The notes beneath the pieces are model-generated. The model was not told the origin of the DNA, made no database searches, and saw only the letters and a program-made list of their open reading frames with translations. Source: Desulfobacteraceae bacterium (GTDB lineage: Bacteria; Desulfobacterota; Desulfobacteria; Desulfobacterales; Desulfobacteraceae). Taken from it: 11,193 nucleotides of DNA. The stretch spans positions 1 through 11,193 of the forward strand of contig JAABSK010000076.1 of assembly GCA_011390435.1 (NCBI GenBank), written 5' to 3'. Shown piece after piece: positions 6,209-11,193 of the stretch (the stretch's first letter is position 1; every line of letters begins with the position of its first letter). The translations under genes and the position numbers were made by a program.

Positions 6209-8662
6209 ATGCCGTATTTTGATTTTACCAGCTTTGAAATGTCCTTTCATGATTATATCAAACACACATTGGGCAAACGGGTTGAGAACGCATCTGATTT
6301 AGATCTGCTCAATGCGGTGTCTGCTGCCGTGGGAAAATTCCTGATGGACATCAGTTTTGAAACCAATGCCCGGTATCGCAGGAACAAAGCCAAACGGCTG
6401 AGTTATCTGTCCATGGAATTTCTCATCGGCCGGCTGTTGTCCAACAACCTGTCAAACCTGGGAATTTATCATTCCTGTGCCCGGTTTTTGAAAAAGCAGG
6501 GATATGACCTGGTCCGGCTGCTGGAAGAAGAGCAGGACCCGGCTCTGGGAAACGGCGGGCTTGGGCGGCTGGCTGCCTGTTACCTGGATTCACTGGCCAC
6601 CCTGGACATGCCGGGATTCGGATATGGTATCAACTACGATTATGGATTGTTCCGTCAGGTGATTGTCAATGGTTACCAGCATGAAAAACCCGATTACTGG
6701 CCCAATCAATCCTCTCCCTGGCTGATTCGAAGATCCGGGCACCAGTATATGATTCCCATTTACGGCAAGATTGAAGACAGCCTGGACATGAACGGAGAAT
6801 ACAACCCCATGTGGACCGACTGGAAGCTGCTGATCGGCAAGCCCCACGATATTCTTGTGGCCGGGTATGGCGGACGGACGGTCAACTGTCTGCGGTTGTT
6901 TTCCGCGTGGGCTTCAGAGGATTTTGACATTCAGATTTTCAATGACGGAGACTATGTCAAGGCTGTCGAGCGCCAGATCCGGTCAGAAAGCATTTCAAAG
7001 ATTTTATACCCTTCAGATTCCAAGGACACCGGCAAGGAACTGCGCCTGGTGCAGGAATATTTTCTGGTGGCCTGTGCAGTCAGAGATATTGTCCGATATT
7101 ACCTTGAAGATCACGACAGCTTTGACCAGTTCCATGAACAGGTGGCCATTCAGCTCAACGATACCCATCCGGCCCTGACCGTGGCTGAACTGATGCGGAT
7201 ACTGGTGGATGAGAACTCGCTTGAGTGGGAGAAAGCATGGGAGATCACCGTGAAAACCCTGGGGTTCACCAACCATACCCTGTTGCCGGAAGCGTTGGAA
7301 ACCTGGCCGGTGGCAATTGTTGAAAAAGTGGCTCCCCGCCACCTTCAGATCATTTATGAGATTAACCAGCGGTTTATCGCAGCTGTCGAAAAAAAATTTA
7401 CCGACAACAGCGCAGAGCTGATTTCCAGAATGTCCATTATCCAGGAAGGATCGGTCAAACAGGTGCGAATGGCCAATCTGGCCATCATCGGGAGTCATTC
7501 GGTCAATGGGGTGGCCAAAGTGCATTCCGATCTGATCAAAACCCGGCTGGTGCCGGAATTTTATCAGCTGTGGCCGGAAAAATTCAACAACAAAACCAAT
7601 GGGGTTACCCCCCGTCGATGGCTGGTGGGATGCAATCCCCAGCTTGCAGAACTGATCAGTGATACCATTGGTATCCGCTGGATAAAGGATCTGGAAAGGA
7701 TATGGGAGCTTGAAGCCTTTCAGGATGATCCGGGATTCCTGGACCGATACATGGAAATCAAGAACGACAATAAAAATGCACTGGCAAAGATTATCAAGGA
7801 AAGGACCTATGAAGTTGTGGATCCATGTTCCATTTTTGATATCCAGGCAAAACGGATTCATGAATACAAACGCCAGCTGCTCAATGTGCTGCACATTATT
7901 CATCTTTATCTGTGCATCAAAGAGGATCAATTGGATATTGGTCATCCCCGAACCTTTATTTTTGCCGGAAAAGCAGCCCCTGGATATCATACCGCAAAGC
8001 TGATCATCAAGCTGATTCATTCTGTGGCGACAGTGGTGAACACGGATCCGGATGTCAATAAATTCCTGAAAGTCGTATTCCTGCCGGATTACCGGGTGTC
8101 GCTTGCGGAAAAAATTATCCCGGCTGCAGATGTCAGCGAGCAGATTTCCACTGCCGGCATGGAGGCCTCGGGTACCGGAAACATGAAATTCGCCATGAAC
8201 GGGGCCATCACTGTGGGAACCCTGGATGGTGCCAATATCGAAATCAGTGAACAGGTGGGCCCGGACAATATCTATATTTTCGGACTGACAGTGGAACAGG
8301 TGGAGCAGACCCGGATGCAGTATGATCCCCGGAGCTTTTATGACGGGGATGCGCGCCTGAAGAGAGTGATGAATGCCCTTGGCACCCACCGGTTCTGCAA
8401 AAATGATCCTGGCATGTTCCGGCCTATTTATAATTTACTGATGTCTCCCCAGGACTATTATCTGCATTTTGCAGATTTTGGTGCGTATGTTGATGCACAG
8501 GCCCGCATTGGAAAAGCCTTTCAAAAAAAACGTGAATGGGCTGCCAAAGCCTTGAAGAATACGTCCAGAACCGGGATGTTTTCCAGTGACCGCTCTATCC
8601 GGGAGTACGCTGAAGATATCTGGCACATTACATCCCAGGTGGATTCCTCTTCGATCAATTGA
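6209..8662 (+). CDS. glgP: Glycogen/starch (alpha-glucan) phosphorylase
   Basis: Releases glucose-1-phosphate from the ends of glycogen or maltodextrins using phosphate and pyridoxal phosphate. The 817 residues match the usual bacterial length and the protein looks complete. Seen are SYLSMEFLIGRLLSNNL, the glycine loop GNGGLGRLAACYLDSLATL (from residue 115), YGINYDYGLFRQ, QLNDTHPA, NGVTPRRW and the PLP signature EASGTGNMKFAMNGA, where the cofactor Lys is residue 660. The start has an AAGGGGAAA ribosome site. No other glycogen gene (glgA, glgB, glgC, malQ) is adjacent, so it appears to be a single-gene unit. It converges on the MttB-like gene with only 9 bases between the stop codons and no visible terminator. 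Whether it acts on glycogen or on maltodextrin cannot be decided from the sequence. Confidence 0.96.
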   Translation: MPYFDFTSFEMSFHDYIKHTLGKRVENASDLDLLNAVSAAVGKFLMDISFETNARYRRNKAKRLSYLSMEFLIGRLLSNNLSNLGIYHSCARFLKKQGYDLVRLLEEEQDPALGNGGLGRLAACYLDSLATLDMPGFGYGINYDYGLFRQVIVNGYQHEKPDYWPNQSSPWLIRRSGHQYMIPIYGKIEDSLDMNGEYNPMWTDWKLLIGKPHDILVAGYGGRTVNCLRLFSAWASEDFDIQIFNDGDYVKAVERQIRSESISKILYPSDSKDTGKELRLVQEYFLVACAVRDIVRYYLEDHDSFDQFHEQVAIQLNDTHPALTVAELMRILVDENSLEWEKAWEITVKTLGFTNHTLLPEALETWPVAIVEKVAPRHLQIIYEINQRFIAAVEKKFTDNSAELISRMSIIQEGSVKQVRMANLAIIGSHSVNGVAKVHSDLIKTRLVPEFYQLWPEKFNNKTNGVTPRRWLVGCNPQLAELISDTIGIRWIKDLERIWELEAFQDDPGFLDRYMEIKNDNKNALAKIIKERTYEVVDPCSIFDIQAKRIHEYKRQLLNVLHIIHLYLCIKEDQLDIGHPRTFIFAGKAAPGYHTAKLIIKLIHSVATVVNTDPDVNKFLKVVFLPDYRVSLAEKIIPAADVSEQISTAGMEASGTGNMKFAMNGAITVGTLDGANIEISEQVGPDNIYIFGLTVEQVEQTRMQYDPRSFYDGDARLKRVMNALGTHRFCKNDPGMFRPIYNLLMSPQDYYLHFADFGAYVDAQARIGKAFQKKREWAAKALKNTSRTGMFSSDRSIREYAEDIWHITSQVDSSSIN

Positions 8663-8671
8663 CAGAGGGTT

Positions 8672-10069
8672 TCACAAAAGCGTCTTGGCCTGGTGGATAC
8701 TGTCCTCCCACAGGCGAAATGAATCCACGTTCTTCAGCGTATGATCCGCATTTTTAGGGCTGCCTTTTTCAGCAATTTCCCGGATGCCCTCAAGTGCCTG
8801 GTCATCAGAGGGAAAGTACATCGGTATCATGCCACTATCCTTTGGACGCGCATCAAATATCATTCTGGAACGTTTTTCACGCTCGCAGTCTTCCAAAAAC
8901 TTCTCCAGGCTGAAAAAGTTGAGGCTGCCCAAAGCCCCCATGGCATGCCGTACAATATGCACCCCGTATTTGCGCAAGGTGTTGCGGCTCAATTCAGAGT
9001 CCAAAAGCGCCTGGGAAGTGACATCAGACAGACTGGTACTGCCTCCGGTCTGGGCGGAAGGAAATTTTGTAATCCAGGCGTTGACCCGCGCCAGGGCGGC
9101 ATTGATGAAGGTTTGATGGGCAGAGCTATAGGCAAGATTACCGCCTGAGTCGACAACACTGGGGATGCCGCAGTGGATGCACGATATGCCCGGATTGACG
9201 GTCTGGGCGATCACCATCATAAAAAGAACCTGCGCATGGACATGCGTCAGGAAAGATTCCGGGCTGGCCGGAGCAGAGATGCCGGCAATGCTCTGGTCGA
9301 TCAGTAAAAGGTTGTTGCCGGTGCGGGCACTGCGCAAAAAAGGATCAACCATATTGGTCATTGGCGACAGGGAGCTCATCAGACTGGTGCCGTCTACCCA
9401 GTCATCTTTATCTTTGAAAAATGTCACCTCATCATCGCTCATTGTATTGGTTGGTATCATTTTGAGCCCGTGATAGTTTTTTTCCATCTGTCTGGCGATT
9501 TCAAAAAGAGTGGTGCTCTTGTCGCAGGCAACCGGCAGACTGAAAATCCGTGCAATGTCCTGCTGCTCGCTCACTGTGAGAATTATCTTTTCATACTCCT
9601 CACGACTGGCCGGACGCAGGTCTTCGTCACCAGCTCTTTTTAAAAAGGGGGATGTTGCGCCCGTGCCAAAAGTGTTCATACCCGGGTCTCCAGGCATTTT
9701 ACGGGGGATTTTCTCCAGACAGCGATGGATATAATCCAGCTTCAAAGGGATGAACAGCGCTGTTTCATTTTTGAAATCAATGGCATCGGCTTCCATCAGA
9801 AGGTTGAGAAGCGTCTGATTTTCAATGATATTGATACCGATTTCCGTAAGAACCCGCTTTGCATTTTCATCAATACGCTGATAAACAGCCTTTTCTGATA
9901 TCAGATCGTCGATCTCCGCCATCCGACATTGAACTTTTTTCAAAAATGTTTCGTCGGTGACATGATTTAACATCTCCTCGTAAATCACCTTGGCCTTGTC
10001 AAACTGCGCCTCTTTTTCAAAGGCAATTCCCTTGTTAAAAGTCTCATGGGTCTTGTTCATTGTCATCAT
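8672..10069 (-). CDS. MttB-superfamily (trimethylamine methyltransferase-like) protein with TPR-like N-terminus
   Basis: A protein of about 465 residues whose main part (about 65 onward) resembles the MttB/MtgB superfamily, corrinoid-dependent methyltransferases that demethylate quaternary or tertiary amines such as trimethylamine or glycine betaine. Family-like stretches are RVLTEIGINI, a central Pro/Ala/Gly-rich core (NPGISCIHCG), SDVTSQALLDSEL and the C-terminal DHTLKN. No in-frame TAG occurs, so it is a non-pyrrolysine member. Residues about 10-60 (GIAFEKEAQFDKAKVIYEEML) look like a tetratricopeptide helix pair, unusual for the family. No corrinoid protein (MttC/MtgC type), MtgA-like methyltransferase or RamA is adjacent. 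Starts are unclear: TTG at 10087, ATG at 10069, 10066 and 10060, none with a strong ribosome site; 10069 is chosen as the first ATG. The substrate is unknown. Confidence 0.82.
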   Translation of the reverse strand: MMTMNKTHETFNKGIAFEKEAQFDKAKVIYEEMLNHVTDETFLKKVQCRMAEIDDLISEKAVYQRIDENAKRVLTEIGINIIENQTLLNLLMEADAIDFKNETALFIPLKLDYIHRCLEKIPRKMPGDPGMNTFGTGATSPFLKRAGDEDLRPASREEYEKIILTVSEQQDIARIFSLPVACDKSTTLFEIARQMEKNYHGLKMIPTNTMSDDEVTFFKDKDDWVDGTSLMSSLSPMTNMVDPFLRSARTGNNLLLIDQSIAGISAPASPESFLTHVHAQVLFMMVIAQTVNPGISCIHCGIPSVVDSGGNLAYSSAHQTFINAALARVNAWITKFPSAQTGGSTSLSDVTSQALLDSELSRNTLRKYGVHIVRHAMGALGSLNFFSLEKFLEDCEREKRSRMIFDARPKDSGMIPMYFPSDDQALEGIREIAEKGSPKNADHTLKNVDSFRLWEDSIHQAKTLL

Positions 10070-10181
10070 AAAATTTTGATATCCCAAACAGATAAATGAT
10101 GGTCTGAAGTAAGCCTGAAAATATGCTCTTATTCTAATTTATAAAAAGTAACAGCTGAGAAACGCTTTTGCAAAAGTAAAA

Positions 10182-10868
10182 TCAACAGGGCTTAAAACGC
10201 ATACAAAAAACAAAGGGATAAAAAACAGTGGCAATCACCCCTGCTGCAAAACCGTAAATCAGTTCTTCAAGGGGAATTCCTGCAATAAAAAGGTTTAAAA
10301 ATTTTTCCGTATGCCAGGTCAAGTAAAAAATATCAGGGAAAATCCATTTAAGAAAAAAACATGGAACTGAATAAACAACCATTGAAAGCACCCCGCCGGC
10401 GAGTCCGGGCACCAGCAAATCTTTGCGAAGAAGAACGATGAAAAGCCCCATACCAAGCATAATACCAAATGAGCCGTAAATCATTTGAATGTTCAGGACG
10501 ACAACAATGACAACCAAAATAAATGTCAGACTGAAAACGGTCAGGCATCGGCACACAATCTGAAACGCAGTTCTTCCTTTTTCCATGACATATCCAAGCC
10601 GGAAGCAAAAAGCATAGACTGTTGAGGTAAATGCTGAAAGACCTGTTACAAAAAGAATATCCTCAATTCCAAAACCCAGTGTGTTCACCAGATCAAACAG
10701 AAATACCGGTTCCCAGTATGAAAGATAAAAAAACCGCTCTGTAAAAGCAAAAGGGATGGAGCATAACGCCATGATATGGATCACCGGGCGCAAATCCTCC
10801 CGGATACAATAGATAACGCCTCCGGGTATAAGACAAAAAAATGAAAGCAGTAGAAAATTATAGGTCAT
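10182..10868 (-). CDS. CarR-type lycopene-cyclase-domain membrane protein
   Basis: A 228-residue, very hydrophobic protein with about seven membrane helices. It shows an internal duplication typical of the CrtYc/CrtYd (CarR) cyclase domain. The first half has FTERFFYLSYW (42-52) followed by GIED (67-70); the second half has FYLTWHTEKF followed by PLEE (199-202). In true cyclases both acidic motifs are usually P-x-E-E, and they are thought to act on the carotenoid ends. Here the first reads GIED, so cyclase activity is not assured. It begins 3 bases after the stop of an upstream UbiA-type gene on the same strand, implying one transcript and translational coupling. The gene is A+T richer than the centre of the window. 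It could instead be a relative acting on another isoprenoid. Confidence 0.65.
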   Translation of the reverse strand: MTYNFLLLSFFCLIPGGVIYCIREDLRPVIHIMALCSIPFAFTERFFYLSYWEPVFLFDLVNTLGFGIEDILFVTGLSAFTSTVYAFCFRLGYVMEKGRTAFQIVCRCLTVFSLTFILVVIVVVLNIQMIYGSFGIMLGMGLFIVLLRKDLLVPGLAGGVLSMVVYSVPCFFLKWIFPDIFYLTWHTEKFLNLFIAGIPLEELIYGFAAGVIATVFYPFVFCMRFKPC

Positions 10869-10871
10869 TCG

Positions 10872-11192
10872 TCACCAAAGCAAAAAGATTGCCAGCCCTC
10901 CCATTAGACTCAATGTGATCAGTACTGAAAGAAATGTAAAGAGTGTCAACTGGCTGCTTCCTGGCTTGCCGTTCATGAAAAAAAATTGTGCAGACACAGC
11001 CAGAGCGGGCAGCAAAATAATTTTATATATCGCAGGTTCTCCTGTTGCCAGCCTGCCTGCAAAGGGGAAAATGACAATACTGACAAAATTCAGAATGACA
11101 ACCAGCCACTTGGTTTTTTTATCCCCTAAAAGTACCGTCATGGTGTGTTTATCGCTCAGCCTGTCCGAAGGTTCGTCAGGCAAGGAGGTGGC
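10872..11192 (-). CDS. UbiA-family prenyltransferase, C-terminal part (5' partial)
   Basis: About 106 residues of an integral-membrane protein whose N-terminal part lies beyond the right edge; the frame is open to base 11192. The first visible stretch, DEPSDRLSDKHTMTVLLG, matches the second Asp-rich motif of UbiA prenyltransferases (D-x-x-x-D followed by a K-x-T-x-x-V-x-L-G stretch), which binds the prenyl diphosphate through magnesium. Three hydrophobic helices follow (about residues 27-46, 53-70 and 80-105). UbiA enzymes attach prenyl chains to aromatic or isoprenoid acceptors; lycopene elongases belong here. Its coupling to a lycopene-cyclase-domain gene favours an isoprenoid or carotenoid acceptor over quinone synthesis, but the diagnostic first Asp motif is out of view. 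Confidence 0.75.
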   Translation of the reverse strand, partial: ATSLPDEPSDRLSDKHTMTVLLGDKKTKWLVVILNFVSIVIFPFAGRLATGEPAIYKIILLPALAVSAQFFFMNGKPGSSQLTLFTFLSVLITLSLMGGLAIFLLW

Positions 11193-11193
11193 C

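Noticed and set aside
7013..8389. 458-codon open frame on the - strand inside glgP
   Set aside because: It is fully antisense to an unmistakable phosphorylase, is unusually rich in His, Gly and Phe as expected for a shadow frame, and shows no recognisable domain or ribosome site.
10165..10176. CTTTTGCAAAAG perfect palindrome after the cyclase-domain gene
   Set aside because: It is a short A/T-dominated palindrome without a following T-run on the - strand, too weak to call a terminator or operator.

Overview
The window looks like chromosomal DNA of a Gram-negative anaerobe. The best guess is a marine sulfate-reducing Desulfobacterota (Desulfobacteraceae-like). The guess rests on a sigma-54 activator next to a -24/-12 promoter, an MttB-superfamily (trimethylamine methyltransferase type) protein, the moderate GC content and the overall gene style. 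It is inference; there is no rRNA or other taxonomic marker here. No tRNA, rRNA, CRISPR array, transposase, integrase or phage gene was seen.

Left edge (2-965): the 3' end of a HisKA_3/NarX-type sensor histidine kinase overlaps a complete NarL/FixJ-type response regulator, forming a classical two-component operon on the + strand. Converging on it is a sigma-54 enhancer-binding protein (1048-2421, - strand). Its receiver domain has lost the phospho-acceptor Asp and the conserved Lys, and its sigma-54 contact loop reads GAFTSA.

Centre (2422-5541): about 500 non-coding bases separate this activator from a divergent + strand operon of metK (S-adenosylmethionine synthetase) and two tandem paralogous class I SAM-dependent methyltransferases, closed by a strong intrinsic terminator. 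The gap holds nested inverted repeats (2571-2661) about 190-230 bp upstream of a near-consensus sigma-54 promoter (2794-2809), then a roughly 100-nt leader with a stem-loop. The simplest reading is a self-contained module: an atypical activator binds the upstream dyads, switches on sigma-54 transcription, and the cell makes both SAM and two enzymes that spend it. The methyl acceptor is unknown. This is the most interesting part of the window.

Right half (5563-11192): a YdcZ/DUF606 small membrane transporter (- strand) is divergent from a full-length glycogen/starch phosphorylase (+ strand). The phosphorylase converges, with a 9-bp gap, on an MttB-superfamily protein that carries a TPR-like N-terminal extension and has no corrinoid protein beside it. 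At the right edge, two tightly packed - strand genes encode the C-terminal part of a UbiA-type prenyltransferase (cut by the window) and a CarR-type lycopene-cyclase-domain membrane protein. This pairing recalls isoprenoid or C50-carotenoid chemistry.
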